The translations under genes were made by a program, and so were the position numbers. A stretch of DNA of 38,595 nt from Bacillus sp. SD075 (GTDB lineage: Bacteria > Bacillota > Bacilli > Bacillales > DSM-1321): positions 1-38,595 of the forward strand of contig NZ_JADILK010000041.1 of the NCBI RefSeq assembly GCF_017355165.1, given 5' to 3'. The notes under the pieces were generated by a model, which searched no databases, was not told the origin of the DNA, and was given only the letters and a program-made list of their open reading frames with translations. Positions 8,664-18,173 of this stretch are shown here, in pieces (positions within the stretch are counted from its first letter, which is position 1; every line of letters begins with the position of its first letter).

Positions 8664-9803
8664 ATGAAATTAAAAATTGGAATTACCTGTTACCCTACAG
8701 TTGGGGGGTCTGGTGTCGTAGCAACTGAATTAGGTAAGATGCTTGCAGAGAAAGGACATGAAATACATTTCATTTCTTCAAGCCTCCCTTTTCGTTTAAA
8801 TAAGATGTACTGTAATATTTTTTATCACCAAGTTGAAGTGAACTCATATTCAGTCTTTCAATATCCGCCATATGACCTGGCGCTTGCGAGCAAGATAGCA
8901 GATGTCGTAAAACGGGAGAAATTAGATATCCTTCACGTTCATTATGCAATTCCACATGCTGTTTGTGCGATCCTTGCCAAGCAGATGTCAGGTAATGAAG
9001 TAAAGATCGTAACCACACTGCATGGTACGGATATAACCGTATTAGGCCATGATCCCTCTTTGACCAATTTGATAAAATTCGGGATTGAGCAATCCGATGT
9101 CGTTACAGGAGTATCTAATTCCCTTGTTCAGCAAACGCACGAATTAATCGCGCCGGATAAGGAAATCAAAACCGTTTATAATTTTATTGATGAAAGGGAT
9201 TACCATAAGTCTGACTCAGGTTACCTTAAGGATGAATACGGAATCAGTGAAGATGAAAAAGTGATCATACATGTTTCGAATTTCCGTTCGGTCAAGCGAG
9301 TGAAAGACGTCATCCAGGCGTTTTATTTAACGCAAAAGAAGATGCCTGCAAAGCTTTTACTAGTAGGAGATGGCCCGGAAGTGACAACCGTATTGAAATT
9401 GGCTAAAGATCTTGGAATCGATGATTTAGTCTTGTTTCTTGGTAAGCAGGATAACCTCGCCGAATTATATTCAATCAGTGATTTGATATTCCTGTTATCG
9501 GAAAAAGAGAGTTTCGGACTTGTGCTGCTCGAGGCGATGGCATGTGGAGTTCCTTGTATCGGGACGAATATCGGGGGAATTCCTGAAGTCATCGTTGATG
9601 GGAAGACTGGTTATATTTGTGAATTGGGAGATGTCAAAATGGTTGCTGAAAAAGCGATTGGACTTTTAGGCGACCCGATTTTACATAAACGTTTTTCTGA
9701 GGCAGCGCTGGAAAGGGCCAATACTGATTTTCACTCCGATACCATAATGTCAGAGTATGAAGCCATCTACATTGAAGCACTTGAAGGTAAATCCGTGGAA
9801 TAG
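8664..9803 (+). CDS. bshA: UDP-GlcNAc:L-malate glycosyltransferase BshA
   Basis: A GT4-family retaining glycosyltransferase that joins GlcNAc to L-malate, the first step of bacillithiol synthesis. The N-terminal Rossmann loop [14 protein letters not shown] (11–24) and the EX7E motif (E282 in EKESFG, E290 in LLEAMACG) are present. Length 379 is usual for the family. The ribosome site is GGAGA in the end of bshB1 (about 8648–8652), about 11 bases upstream of the ATG, so the two are coupled. The tail overlaps the upstream reach of the cca frame, but the cca start proper is 13 bases after this stop. Confidence 0.95.
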   Translation: MKLKIGITCYPTVGGSGVVATELGKMLAEKGHEIHFISSSLPFRLNKMYCNIFYHQVEVNSYSVFQYPPYDLALASKIADVVKREKLDILHVHYAIPHAVCAILAKQMSGNEVKIVTTLHGTDITVLGHDPSLTNLIKFGIEQSDVVTGVSNSLVQQTHELIAPDKEIKTVYNFIDERDYHKSDSGYLKDEYGISEDEKVIIHVSNFRSVKRVKDVIQAFYLTQKKMPAKLLLVGDGPEVTTVLKLAKDLGIDDLVLFLGKQDNLAELYSISDLIFLLSEKESFGLVLLEAMACGVPCIGTNIGGIPEVIVDGKTGYICELGDVKMVAEKAIGLLGDPILHKRFSEAALERANTDFHSDTIMSEYEAIYIEALEGKSVE

Positions 9804-9816
9804 GGAGGGGATGCTG

Positions 9817-10998
9817 ATGGATCGGTTATTCTTAGAGTCAGTACCCATTCTGGAATTGATTGAAGTAGCAGGATACGAGGCTTATTTCGTTGGCGGCTCT
9901 GTAAGGGATTATATCCTTGGACGGACCATAAACGACGTTGACATCGCTACTTCCGCAACACCCCAGGAAATCAAAGGGATTTTCCCCAATACGGCCGATA
10001 TCGGGATCGACCATGGGACGGTACTTGTCATTACGGATATGGGTACATATGAAATTACAACGTTTAGAACGGAAAGCGGGTATTCGGACTTTCGCAGACC
10101 TGATGCTGTGCAATTTGTCCGTTCTTTGACTGAGGATTTGCAAAGAAGAGATTTTACGATGAATGCAATGGCAATGGATAAGACCGGAAAGATCATCGAT
10201 CCATTTAATGGTAAGCATGATTTGGAAGAAAAAAGGATTATCACGGTTGGCAACCCGCATGAAAGGTTTCATGAAGATGCATTGAGAATGATGCGTGCTC
10301 TAAGGTTCGTCAGTCAACTTGATTTTGAACTGGATCAAGAAACCTTTGATTCCCTTAAAGAGAACGCCCATATCATAAGTGAAATCGCTGTCGAAAGAAT
10401 CCTGGTTGAATTTGAGAAGCTAATGGCTGGCTCTAATAAGATAAGAGCTTTCTCACTCTTGCTGGAAAGCGGATTATATCAATACCTGCCTCTATTCTCC
10501 AGTAAAAAAGATCATTTAATGAACTTGCTGAAACTGCCGCTAGATCAGCTAAAAGCGGCAGAAATATGGTCCATAATCATGGTTCACACAAATGATCAGG
10601 AAATGGAAAAATCATTGAGGGCTTGGAAACTGCCAGTGAAAACTATAAGAAACGTTCAACGTACGATACAGCTAGTGAAGAAAGAACCATCAGCCATCGA
10701 TGTATTTCAGGCAGGTCATGGCGTAACTGTACAAGCAGCTAAAGTCAGGGCGGCACTGACTGGGGCGAATGTATCGGATGCGGGGGAGAATGCACATCAG
10801 TGCTACAATGAACTTATTATAAAACAAATGTCGGATCTTGCCGTTACGGGGACGGATTTATTGAATTGGCATCAAGAAAAGCCAGGTCCATGGGTCAAAG
10901 AATCTTTGGAAAGAATATTGGAAGCTGTCTTGAATGAAGAATTAAGAAATGATAAAGAAGAAATAAAGAGGTGGCTGGCAAAATGCAATCTGAGTTAA
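9817..10998 (+). CDS. cca: CCA-adding tRNA nucleotidyltransferase
   Basis: Adds or repairs the 3' CCA end of tRNAs. The class II nucleotidyltransferase core is clear: GGSVRD (26–31) and the metal carboxylates D40 and D42 in NDVDIATSATP. The RRDFTMNAM block follows near residue 120, then RMMRALRFV and helical neck, body and tail domains. Length 393 agrees with B. subtilis Cca. The ATG at 9817 is chosen because GGGAGGGG ends six bases before it; the in-frame ATG at 9811 abuts that site, and longer starts lie inside bshA. It overlaps birA by 16 bases. Confidence 0.95.
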   Translation: MDRLFLESVPILELIEVAGYEAYFVGGSVRDYILGRTINDVDIATSATPQEIKGIFPNTADIGIDHGTVLVITDMGTYEITTFRTESGYSDFRRPDAVQFVRSLTEDLQRRDFTMNAMAMDKTGKIIDPFNGKHDLEEKRIITVGNPHERFHEDALRMMRALRFVSQLDFELDQETFDSLKENAHIISEIAVERILVEFEKLMAGSNKIRAFSLLLESGLYQYLPLFSSKKDHLMNLLKLPLDQLKAAEIWSIIMVHTNDQEMEKSLRAWKLPVKTIRNVQRTIQLVKKEPSAIDVFQAGHGVTVQAAKVRAALTGANVSDAGENAHQCYNELIIKQMSDLAVTGTDLLNWHQEKPGPWVKESLERILEAVLNEELRNDKEEIKRWLAKCNLS

Positions 10999-11963
10999 GA
11001 ACAAAGCTGATGGAAGCCCTCTCGAAAGCGGATGGTGCGTTTATATCCGGTCAGGAAATTGCTGAATACATTGGCTGTTCGCGTACAGCCGTCTGGAAGC
11101 ATATAGAAGATCTGCGCAGTGAAGGTTATAATGTAGAAGCCGTTAGGAAAAAAGGCTACCGGATCATATCAGCCCCGGAAAAAGTGTCCGAGAGCGAAAT
11201 ACAACTTGGCTTGGAAACAAAAACGATCGGCAAGATGATCCACTATCAGGAAACGGTAGAATCCACCCAAAAAATTGCGCATCAACTAGCAAATGAAGGC
11301 GTTCAGGAGGGGACCCTTGTCGTTGCCGAGGAGCAATTATCCGGAAAAGGAAGGCTAATGAGATCTTGGCACTCCCCAAAATTCAGCGGCATTTGGATGA
11401 GTCTCATCCTAAGACCGAAAATCCCGATTCATGAGGCCCCACAACTTACATTATTGGCCGCGGTCGCCGTAGCTCAGGCTATAGAGGATACCACTGATTT
11501 GAAGCCACAAATAAAGTGGCCGAATGATATTTTGGTGAATCGCAAGAAAGTGGTGGGCATCCTGACGGAGATGCAGGCGGAGTCTGATAGAATCCATTCA
11601 GTCATTATCGGAATTGGAATGAATATCAATCAGCAATTGGTGGATTTTCCTGAAGAACTGCAGGAAAAAGCTTCTTCCCTTCTCATAGAAAGTGGAGGGG
11701 CGGTTTCAAGGTCCAAGGTCATACAACGAGCATTGTTTCGTCTGGAAAATTTGTACGAACTCTATTTAGAACATGGCTTCATGCCAATAAAGGATTTATG
11801 GGAGAGTTATGCGATCAGTCTTGGTCAGGTTATCAAAGCCAGTACAGTTAATGACACGATTGTCGGAAAAGCATTGGGCATAACGGACTCAGGCGTTTTA
11901 CTTCTTGAAGACGGAAAAGGAACCGTACATTCGATATATTCTGCAGATATTGAAATTCAGTAG
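10983..11963 (+). CDS. birA: Bifunctional biotin–protein ligase / biotin repressor BirA
   Basis: Attaches biotin to carboxylase carrier proteins via biotinyl-5'-AMP and, through its N-terminal winged helix, can repress biotin genes. The HTH lies at about 19–50 (QEIAEYIGCSRTAVWKHIED), so this is the regulatory class II form. The catalytic domain shows SGKGRLMRSW (the GRGRxxRxW biotin loop with one Arg to Lys change) and KWPNDIL. The C-terminal SH3-like domain ends the 326-residue protein. The ATG at 10983 has AGAGGTGG eight bases upstream; the longer GTG start at 10971 lacks a ribosome site. Confidence 0.93.
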   Translation: MQSELRTKLMEALSKADGAFISGQEIAEYIGCSRTAVWKHIEDLRSEGYNVEAVRKKGYRIISAPEKVSESEIQLGLETKTIGKMIHYQETVESTQKIAHQLANEGVQEGTLVVAEEQLSGKGRLMRSWHSPKFSGIWMSLILRPKIPIHEAPQLTLLAAVAVAQAIEDTTDLKPQIKWPNDILVNRKKVVGILTEMQAESDRIHSVIIGIGMNINQQLVDFPEELQEKASSLLIESGGAVSRSKVIQRALFRLENLYELYLEHGFMPIKDLWESYAISLGQVIKASTVNDTIVGKALGITDSGVLLLEDGKGTVHSIYSADIEIQ

Positions 11964-12010
11964 AGTTTTGTCAAATTCGTGAAAATTAAATAGAAATTTT
12001 CAATTTGGCT

Positions 12011-12019
12011 TGATATAAT
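12011..12019 (+). promoter_or_regulatory. Extended -10 promoter of panBCD
   Basis: TGATATAAT (12011–12019) is a perfect -10 with TGn extension; no good -35 is seen, as is usual for extended -10 promoters. The start near 12026 coincides with the first hairpin of the pan leader. Confidence 0.6.
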
Positions 12020-12023
12020 GCAA

Positions 12024-12110
12024 GTGGGCAGTATCTCATGTGAACTGCACCCCATGAATACCAAATTATTTGAAAATCTGCCTTGATCCAGAGAACTGGA
12101 CGGGGACGGA
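12024..12110 (+). ncRNA. Tandem pan-motif-like RNA hairpins in the panB leader
   Basis: Two successive hairpins share one unusual plan. Hairpin 1: 5 bp (12028–12032 with 12044–12048), bulged A12049 on the 3' side, bulged A33 (12033) on the 5' side, short pairs outside and inside. Hairpin 2: 12077–12080 with 12107–12110, bulged A12106, 5 bp (12081–12085 with 12101–12105), bulged A12086, then a perfect TCCAG/CTGGA stem with loop AGAA. Two bulged adenosines five pairs apart, in tandem copies upstream of pantothenate genes, is how I recall the Rfam pan motif. The ligand of that motif is unknown to me. Pairings were drawn by hand. Confidence 0.72.
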
Positions 12111-12132
12111 GGGATGAAACTTCTGATGAAAC

Positions 12133-12233
12133 AAAGATTGACTAAAAAGATGAGTCTGTTTATTGATCGATATTTGGATTTTTAAGCCATTTTTCGTAGC
12201 GAAACAGATACTTTTTTAGTCAGTCTTTTTTTT
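12133..12233 (+). terminator. Leader terminator before panB
   Basis: Long imperfect hairpin, outer arms 12133–12161 and 12201–12229 (core TGACTAAAAA with TTTTTTAGTCA), closing on a T run at 12226–12233. It lies 70 bases upstream of panB and downstream of the pan-like hairpins, so it could be the off-state of an attenuation switch. No gene lies between birA and panB; this leader accounts for the 338-base gap. Confidence 0.8.
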
Positions 12234-12301
12234 GCGCATGAATGTATAGACACCAGTTTTCGCTGATGTTTTCATCTCCTCCATCAAAAGGAGGAAACGT
12301 A

Positions 12302-13138
12302 ATGAAATTGTCCGGAGATTTTTTGAAAATGAAACAAAATCAAGAGAAAATTGTCATGCTGACGGCTTATGATTACCCGTCTGCAAAGTTAGCCGAACAA
12401 TCAGGTGTAGACATGATTTTAGTCGGCGATTCTTTAGGAATGGTCGTATTGGGATATGACTCAACGATTCCAGTTACGGTGAATGATATGATTCATCATA
12501 CAAAGGCGGTAAAACGCGGGGCAGCAGGTACATTTGTCGTGACGGACATGCCCTTTATGAGCTATCACCTATCTATGGATGAAACACTCAAGAATGCAGC
12601 ACGAATCATGCAGGAAGGTCATGCGGATGCCGTGAAACTTGAGGGAGCGGATGATGTCGTTGAAAAAATATCAGCATTGACCAAGGCAGGCATCCCGGTT
12701 ATAGCCCATCTGGGCTTGACTCCTCAATCAGTCGGCGTTCTGGGCGGATATAAAGTGCAAGGAAAAGATGCCGAAAGTGCAGCACGGCTCTTGGAGGATG
12801 CGAAAAAATGTGAAGCCGCGGGGGCGATGGCAGTAGTATTGGAATGTGTTCCATATCAAGTGGGGGAACTCGTCACACGGAATCTCGGAATTCCAACCAT
12901 TGGAATTGGGGCTGGCGCAGAAACGGATGGTCAAGTCCTCGTTTACCATGATGTCATCAAGTATGGGGTAGACCGGCTAGCGAAATTCGTAAAAGTTTAT
13001 GGAGATGCAAATGAACTGATTGGCCAATCGATTACAAGCTTTGTGAGTGAAGTGAAATCTAAAGATTTTCCGTCGGAAGAACATACTTTTACGATGAAGG
13101 AAGAGCAGCTTTCTGAACTTTACGGGGGGAAAAGATGA
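12302..13138 (+). CDS. panB: 3-Methyl-2-oxobutanoate hydroxymethyltransferase PanB
   Basis: First committed enzyme of pantothenate synthesis: transfers a hydroxymethyl group from methylene-THF to ketoisovalerate, making ketopantoate. The 278-residue TIM barrel shows [26 protein letters not shown] (metal-binding Asp), and HLGLTPQSV plus GGYKVQGK, all family blocks. The ATG at 12302 is preceded by AAAAGGAGGAAA; the frame extends upstream into the leader but without conservation. The stop overlaps the panC start (ATGA), so they are coupled. Confidence 0.97.
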   Translation: MKLSGDFLKMKQNQEKIVMLTAYDYPSAKLAEQSGVDMILVGDSLGMVVLGYDSTIPVTVNDMIHHTKAVKRGAAGTFVVTDMPFMSYHLSMDETLKNAARIMQEGHADAVKLEGADDVVEKISALTKAGIPVIAHLGLTPQSVGVLGGYKVQGKDAESAARLLEDAKKCEAAGAMAVVLECVPYQVGELVTRNLGIPTIGIGAGAETDGQVLVYHDVIKYGVDRLAKFVKVYGDANELIGQSITSFVSEVKSKDFPSEEHTFTMKEEQLSELYGGKR

Positions 13139-13983
13139 AAACTTTTACATCAGCAGCTGATTTGCAATTAGCACTTAGAGAGGAAAAAAACAATCACAAA
13201 GGCATTGGCTATGTAGCGACAATGGGTTTTTTACATGAGGGGCATGCAACCCTTTTGGAAAAGGCGCGCAAAGAAAATGATATTGTAGTATTGAGCATTT
13301 TTGTAAATCCGATGCAATTTGGACCCAATGAGGATTTTGAAACATATCCGCGGGATTTGGAACGGGATGAAAATGTCGCAGCCAATAGCGGAGTGGATTA
13401 TCTCTTCTATCCAACAGTCCACGAAATGTACGGTGAAGAACCATCTGTGAAAGTTGTTGTCCAAAGCAGGACGGATGTTTTATGCGGGAGGCAAAGGCCT
13501 GGGCACTTTGATGGAGTAGCGACAGTCTTAACGAAATTCTTCAATATCATCCTTCCTGATAGAGCTTACTTTGGTAAGAAGGATGCCCAGCAAGTCGCCG
13601 TGATAGATGGACTGATCAAAGACTTTAATTTTCCTATCCAGCTTGTTGCTGTAGATACCGTTCGCGAAGAAGATGGGTTAGCTAAGAGTTCGCGAAATGT
13701 TAACCTATCAGATCAAGAACGCTTGGAGGCTAAAGAGCTGTACCAAAGTTTATTAAAAGCCAAAAAGGCGGTTGAATCAGGTGAAAGAAATGCAGCAACC
13801 GTCTTGGCCTTAGTAAGTGAACATATTGCTGCCCACACAAGTGGAGCGATCGACTATATTGAAGTCTATCAATATCCGGAACTTAAACCACTTGAATCGC
13901 TGACAGGTAACGTCATCATTGCAATGGCTGTAAAGTTCGAGCATGCAAGACTAATTGATAATATCACCTTATATGTAGAATAA
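13135..13983 (+). CDS. panC: Pantothenate synthetase PanC
   Basis: ATP-dependent ligation of pantoate and beta-alanine to pantothenate via pantoyl-adenylate. The HIGH-like motif is in [16 protein letters not shown] (about 29–44), and the KMSKS-like loop is KSSRN (about 183–187). [13 protein letters not shown] binds pantoate. Length 282 is normal. It overlaps panB by four bases and uses a GGGGGG-rich ribosome site within the end of panB. panD follows 25 bases later. Confidence 0.97.
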   Translation: MKTFTSAADLQLALREEKNNHKGIGYVATMGFLHEGHATLLEKARKENDIVVLSIFVNPMQFGPNEDFETYPRDLERDENVAANSGVDYLFYPTVHEMYGEEPSVKVVVQSRTDVLCGRQRPGHFDGVATVLTKFFNIILPDRAYFGKKDAQQVAVIDGLIKDFNFPIQLVAVDTVREEDGLAKSSRNVNLSDQERLEAKELYQSLLKAKKAVESGERNAATVLALVSEHIAAHTSGAIDYIEVYQYPELKPLESLTGNVIIAMAVKFEHARLIDNITLYVE

Positions 13984-14008
13984 TTCATGAAGATCAGGGG
14001 GAATTGAG

Positions 14009-14392
14009 ATGTTTCGAACGATGATGAATGGAAAAATCCACCGTGCACGGGTAACTGAAGCTAATTTGAATTATGTAGGCAGTATTACGATTGATGAAGA
14101 CATAATTGATGCGGTGGGTATTCTGCCTAATGAAAAAGTCGCCATCGTGAATAATAATAATGGTGCACGACTTGAAACGTACGTGATTGCGGGGGAACGT
14201 GGCAGCGGTGTCGTGTGTTTGAATGGAGCGGCAGCTAGAATGGTGCAGCCGGATGATATCGTGATAATCATATCTTATGTAATGGTTTCAGAGGATAAAC
14301 TGGGAGATCACAAACCAAAAGTCGCGATTATGGATGAAAACAACAAAATCATTGAATTGATTTCAAACGAACCTGCGGCTACAATCATGTAA
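14009..14392 (+). CDS. panD: Aspartate 1-decarboxylase PanD
   Basis: Makes beta-alanine from aspartate for PanC. The 127-residue proenzyme cleaves itself at G24–S25 (in NYVGSITID), giving the pyruvoyl group at the new N-terminus. Downstream blocks [12 protein letters not shown] and [17 protein letters not shown] match the family. It completes a panBCD operon so that both branches of pantothenate are made from one transcript. Confidence 0.97.
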   Translation: MFRTMMNGKIHRARVTEANLNYVGSITIDEDIIDAVGILPNEKVAIVNNNNGARLETYVIAGERGSGVVCLNGAAARMVQPDDIVIIISYVMVSEDKLGDHKPKVAIMDENNKIIELISNEPAATIM

Positions 14393-14397
14393 ACGGA

Positions 14398-14444
14398 GGG
14401 CCGGCACATATGCATGAATCGTGCATACAGGTGCCGGCCCTTTT
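14398..14444 (+). terminator. Terminator of panBCD
   Basis: A GC-rich 10-bp perfect stem GGGCCGGCAC (14398–14407) with GTGCCGGCCC (14431–14440), a further inner TGCAT pairing, then TTTT. Confidence 0.88.
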
Positions 14445-14552
14445 AGTTTGTTGATGAACGGCTTGTTTCCTTTATTACGATTATTATGGTATAAAAAAGA
14501 TAAGAGAATTCCATCAGGAAGTGGAGAAAGCGAAGTTTGAGGTGTACAATTC

Positions 14553-17333
14553 ATGATGCAACGATATGTAGTGGTCGATTTGGAAACAACAGGGAATTCT
14601 CCGAAAAAAGGAGATAGGATAATTCAATTTGCTGGCGTGGTCATCGAAAATGACCAAATTGTGGATGAATACTCGACATTCATCCATCCTGGACAGGAAA
14701 TTTCCTTGTTTATTGAAGAATTGACGGGAATAAGCAACGAGACGGTAAAAAATGCACCTGACTTTGAAGATGTTGCAGAAAATATTGCTCGGCTTATAGA
14801 AGGGGCATGTTTTGTTGCCCATAATGTTTTATTTGATTTATCTTTTTTACAGGAAGAACTAGTACGATGCGGGTTTGAGCCGTTTTATGGTTCCACCCTC
14901 GATACAGTTGAGTTAGCGAAAATATTAAAACCAACATCCGATGGATATAAGCTGCACCAGCTGGCTAAAGAAGAAAACCTAGATCATTCCAGGCCACATC
15001 AAGCGGATAGTGATGCATATGCCACCGCTTTATTATTGTTGGAATTGAAAAAAAAGCTGATGAATCTTCCAGTCATGACACTTAAACAGTTATATCGATT
15101 ATCTTATTCCTTACAAAGTGAGGTTTCCGAATTAATAGATGCTTGCATTGCAAGCAAACTTGCTAAAGCAGAAGTCCATTCACCTGATCTTATTACTTAT
15201 AGGGGCCTTGCATTTAAAAAGGCCGAAGACGAAGGGGATCATAAAGATAAGGAGTCGAAATTCCCGCTCGATGATGAGGGGAAAATAGCCATGCTTCAAA
15301 GTGCATTCCCTGCCTTTGAAGCAAGAAGCGGACAACTTGATATGATGAACATGATTCACCATTCCTTCGAAACCAGCCAGGATGCAATCATTGAAGCTGG
15401 AACAGGTATTGGAAAATCCATAGGTTATCTGCTTCCGGCCGTTTATTTTGCAAAAAAACATCATAAACCTGTCGTCGTTTCGACGTATACGCTTCAGCTA
15501 CAAGATCAACTTCTTCAAAACGAGGTTCCTAAGCTTAAGAAAATCCTTCCCTTTACCTTTCAAGCTGTTTTGCTAAAGGGGAGAAGTAATTATTTGAGCT
15601 TGGCAAAGTTCGAAAGGGCTTTGCGTGAGAAGGAAGATAATTATGAAACGGCATTAACGAAAATGCAGATATTGGTTTGGCTTACTGAAACCGTAACAGG
15701 CGATAAAGATGAATTGAATCTTACAAGCGGAGGTCAGCTATTTTGGAATAGGCTTCAAAGTGATGGTCTTACGTACGCCGGTTTAAAACAGCCCTGGCTT
15801 GAATTGGATTTTTTTGAACGGGCAAAAAGAACAGCCGCCAAGGCGGATATCATCATTACGAATCATTCATTTTTGATGACGGATCTGCTTACAGAAGATG
15901 CCTTGATTCCAAAAAAAGGGTATTTGATTCTCGATGAAGCACACCATCTGGAACAGGCTGCATCTAAACAGCTTGGGAACAGGCTTAATTACATTTCGGT
16001 GAAGACGGTTTTGAACAGGCTAGGGACATCCGATCAAAAGCAATTATTATATAAATTGGGCAGGATGCTCTTAAATCATGGACTGACGGATGGGAAGTCT
16101 ACACATGAATTAGATCAAAAGCTTAGTGATTTTTCGTATGAATTCGAACAGCTCTTTTATTACATTTCCAATCAGGCGGAAAAACTTTCACGTTCCATGA
16201 GTCCGAAACGGCTTTCATTCAAAATAGATGATGGAAGATGGGGGAAAGCGATTCTTGTCGCTGAGCGATTGGTGGATTTATTAGGATACATCATCACGGA
16301 GTTAGAGAAAAGATTGGATCTTTTATTGAATAATGAGTCTCCCTTAGGAAAAAATTCATTATTTCACTTGAATGATATCGAGGTGCTGATTGGACATTTA
16401 CAGGATACCAGGGACTCCTTGCATGAATTTTTCATCAAGCCACATGAGGAAAATATTTATTGGCTTGATTATACGAATGCAGCACCCCAGCACGGGGTGA
16501 CTTTGACGGTTCAGCCGATTGCAGGAAGTAAACGGTTATGGGATTCCTATTTCGGGCGCCAAAAAAGTGTGGTCATGACATCGGCAACCCTAGTGGTGAA
16601 GGATTCTTTTAAGTATTTTAAAGAACAACTCGGTTTAGAGAATGAGCCAATGCAGACAGCAAGTTTTCCTTCACCCTTTCCTTATAAGGAACTCGTAAAG
16701 GTACTGGTTCCCAATGATCTACCAGATATCAATTGCTTATCGGTGGAGGAATTTTCCGAAACCGCGGCAAACCATATTATTGCAGCCACCCAGGCAGCGA
16801 AGGGGAGGATGATGGTATTATTCACCTCGCATGAAATGCTGCGTGCAACCTATCATACCATCAAAGACAGTGGCGTACTGGATGAGTTCACCCTGTTTGC
16901 GCAAGGGATTTCTGGCGGAAGCCGGATGAGGCTGCTCAGGAATTTCCAAAACTTCGAGAAAGCCGTCCTGTTTGGAACAACCAGCCTATGGGAAGGCGTC
17001 GATATCCCAGGCGAGGATTTATCTTGTTTAATCATTGTCAGGCTGCCTTTTTCGCCGCCGGATGAACCAGTGACATCTGCAAAATGCCAGCTTCTTGAGA
17101 AGCAAGGACGTAATCCTTTCTCTGCGTATTCTTTACCTGAAGCCCTGTTAAGGTTCCGACAAGGATTCGGCAGGCTTATACGCACTCCAGAAGATAAAGG
17201 GGTACTGATTATTCTTGATCGCCGCATCATCACTGCCAAATATGGACCTGAATTTCAGAAGGCCATCCCGGAAGTGGACTGGCACCAAGCCTCAATAACG
17301 GAAATGGCTGAAATGATAGAAGAATGGATTTAA
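14553..17333 (+). CDS. dinG: DinG-family exonuclease/helicase-like protein
   Basis: A 926-residue two-part DNA enzyme of the Firmicute DinG type. An N-terminal DnaQ-like DEDD 3'-5' exonuclease has VVDLETTG (D9, E11), VAHNVLFDLSFL and HQADSDAYAT. From about residue 250 comes a superfamily 2 helicase core with Walker A GTGIGKS (283–289), DEAH (461–464) and C-terminal GTTSLWEGVDIPG and FRQGFGRLIR. No cysteine lies between Walker A and DEAH, and the family Cys in KGRSNYLSLAKFE is Ser, so the Fe-S cluster of E. coli DinG/XPD is absent. S. aureus DinG of this form is reported to be mainly a nuclease, so helicase activity is uncertain. Ribosome site GAGGTG lies at 14539–14544. Confidence 0.93.
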   Translation: MMQRYVVVDLETTGNSPKKGDRIIQFAGVVIENDQIVDEYSTFIHPGQEISLFIEELTGISNETVKNAPDFEDVAENIARLIEGACFVAHNVLFDLSFLQEELVRCGFEPFYGSTLDTVELAKILKPTSDGYKLHQLAKEENLDHSRPHQADSDAYATALLLLELKKKLMNLPVMTLKQLYRLSYSLQSEVSELIDACIASKLAKAEVHSPDLITYRGLAFKKAEDEGDHKDKESKFPLDDEGKIAMLQSAFPAFEARSGQLDMMNMIHHSFETSQDAIIEAGTGIGKSIGYLLPAVYFAKKHHKPVVVSTYTLQLQDQLLQNEVPKLKKILPFTFQAVLLKGRSNYLSLAKFERALREKEDNYETALTKMQILVWLTETVTGDKDELNLTSGGQLFWNRLQSDGLTYAGLKQPWLELDFFERAKRTAAKADIIITNHSFLMTDLLTEDALIPKKGYLILDEAHHLEQAASKQLGNRLNYISVKTVLNRLGTSDQKQLLYKLGRMLLNHGLTDGKSTHELDQKLSDFSYEFEQLFYYISNQAEKLSRSMSPKRLSFKIDDGRWGKAILVAERLVDLLGYIITELEKRLDLLLNNESPLGKNSLFHLNDIEVLIGHLQDTRDSLHEFFIKPHEENIYWLDYTNAAPQHGVTLTVQPIAGSKRLWDSYFGRQKSVVMTSATLVVKDSFKYFKEQLGLENEPMQTASFPSPFPYKELVKVLVPNDLPDINCLSVEEFSETAANHIIAATQAAKGRMMVLFTSHEMLRATYHTIKDSGVLDEFTLFAQGISGGSRMRLLRNFQNFEKAVLFGTTSLWEGVDIPGEDLSCLIIVRLPFSPPDEPVTSAKCQLLEKQGRNPFSAYSLPEALLRFRQGFGRLIRTPEDKGVLIILDRRIITAKYGPEFQKAIPEVDWHQASITEMAEMIEEWI

Positions 17334-17403
17334 AGAATCTTTAGATTATTCATTAATCCAAAATGAATTTTTAAGAATTAATAAAGAAAAATAGCCTTTG
17401 AAC

Positions 17404-17412
17404 TGGTATAAT
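17404..17412 (+). promoter_or_regulatory. Extended -10 promoter of ypmA–tseB–aspB
   Basis: TGGTATAAT (17404–17412) is a perfect -10 with TGn extension. No good -35 is seen. It lies 77 bases before ypmA. Confidence 0.55.
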
Positions 17413-17488
17413 GTGATAGGTAGTAAAGCCTTCGAATCCTATTCATACCAGTGGTTGTTGACAATTTATTAAAATGGAGGGGCGTTTT

Positions 17489-17659
17489 ATGGAAAGTAAA
17501 ATCGAAGTAATTTCAACAGTCAGGTTGCAACATTCTCCTGATCTGTATAAAATTGTGGATTCTTTGAACCGAACATTGAAAAAAGATGACTTAATGTTCG
17601 GTCTGGCATTGGATTCCCAAGATCAAGAAAAAGCGATATTTACAATCTATCGTACATAG
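17489..17659 (+). CDS. ypmA: YpmA, small conserved DUF4264 protein
   Basis: A 56-residue protein conserved in Bacillus between dinG and ypmB; function unknown. The ATG at 17489 has GGAGGGG at 17476–17482; an in-frame ATG at 17474 sits before that site and is rejected. The sequence has the pattern of a small alpha/beta fold (HSPDLYKIVDSLNRTLKK then DLMFGLALDSQDQEKAIFTIY). It is followed 18 bases later by tseB. Confidence 0.85.
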   Translation: MESKIEVISTVRLQHSPDLYKIVDSLNRTLKKDDLMFGLALDSQDQEKAIFTIYRT

Positions 17660-17677
17660 AAAGAAGGAAAAGCAGCT

Positions 17678-18154
17678 TTGAAAAAATGGTTGATTATTGC
17701 TTCCATCCTAGTCCTTTGTTTTATCGGATTTGTCAGCGGGGCATATATTAAAGCGTTACAGCCTAAAAAAGAGGCTGGTAAAGAGGCTTTTAATAAGGCA
17801 AAGGAAGAGGGCGGCCTTGTGACCATGGAAGAGTTCTACCTTTATAATGGGCAGGATTCCTACTCCGTCATCATTGGTAAGGGAGAAAAAGGGACTAAAA
17901 AAATAGTCTGGCTTCCTGAGGACAAGAAGAAAGAAATAGTAGTGGAAAACTATAAAGATGGTAAATCAAAAAAAGAGATCTTAAACATTGTCAAAGAAAA
18001 GCTTAATCCCCAAAAAATCATATCGGTTAAGCTAGGCATGGAAAAGAACGTTCCGCTTTGGGAAGTAACGTATCTTGATGAATCCGAGCGTTTTAACTAC
18101 GACTATTATGATTTTAAGACTGGGGAATGGCTAAAGTATTATCGAAGCATTTAG
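17678..18154 (+). CDS. tseB: TseB (YpmB), membrane-anchored cell-wall elongation regulator, DUF5590
   Basis: A 158-residue protein with one N-terminal transmembrane anchor (about 4–24) and an extracytoplasmic DUF5590/PepSY-like domain (repeated KKEIVVENYKDGKSKKEILN and VTYLDESERFNYDYYDFKTG). B. subtilis YpmB is called TseB and linked to PBP2A during cell elongation; that role is family knowledge. The start is TTG at 17678 with AGAAGGA about ten bases upstream; the Lys-Lys-Trp plus hydrophobic anchor fits a true N-terminus. aspB follows after 19 bases. Confidence 0.85.
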   Translation: MKKWLIIASILVLCFIGFVSGAYIKALQPKKEAGKEAFNKAKEEGGLVTMEEFYLYNGQDSYSVIIGKGEKGTKKIVWLPEDKKKEIVVENYKDGKSKKEILNIVKEKLNPQKIISVKLGMEKNVPLWEVTYLDESERFNYDYYDFKTGEWLKYYRSI

Positions 18155-18173
18155 AATGGAGGATTAATTTAAA

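Noticed and set aside
12020..12301. T-box riboswitch in the panB leader
   Set aside because: No T-box consensus sequence or specifier-loop structure was found; the bulged-A tandem hairpins fit better.
16853..17239. 128-residue antisense frame in dinG
   Set aside because: Shadow of the DinG helicase motifs on the other strand; no ribosome site.
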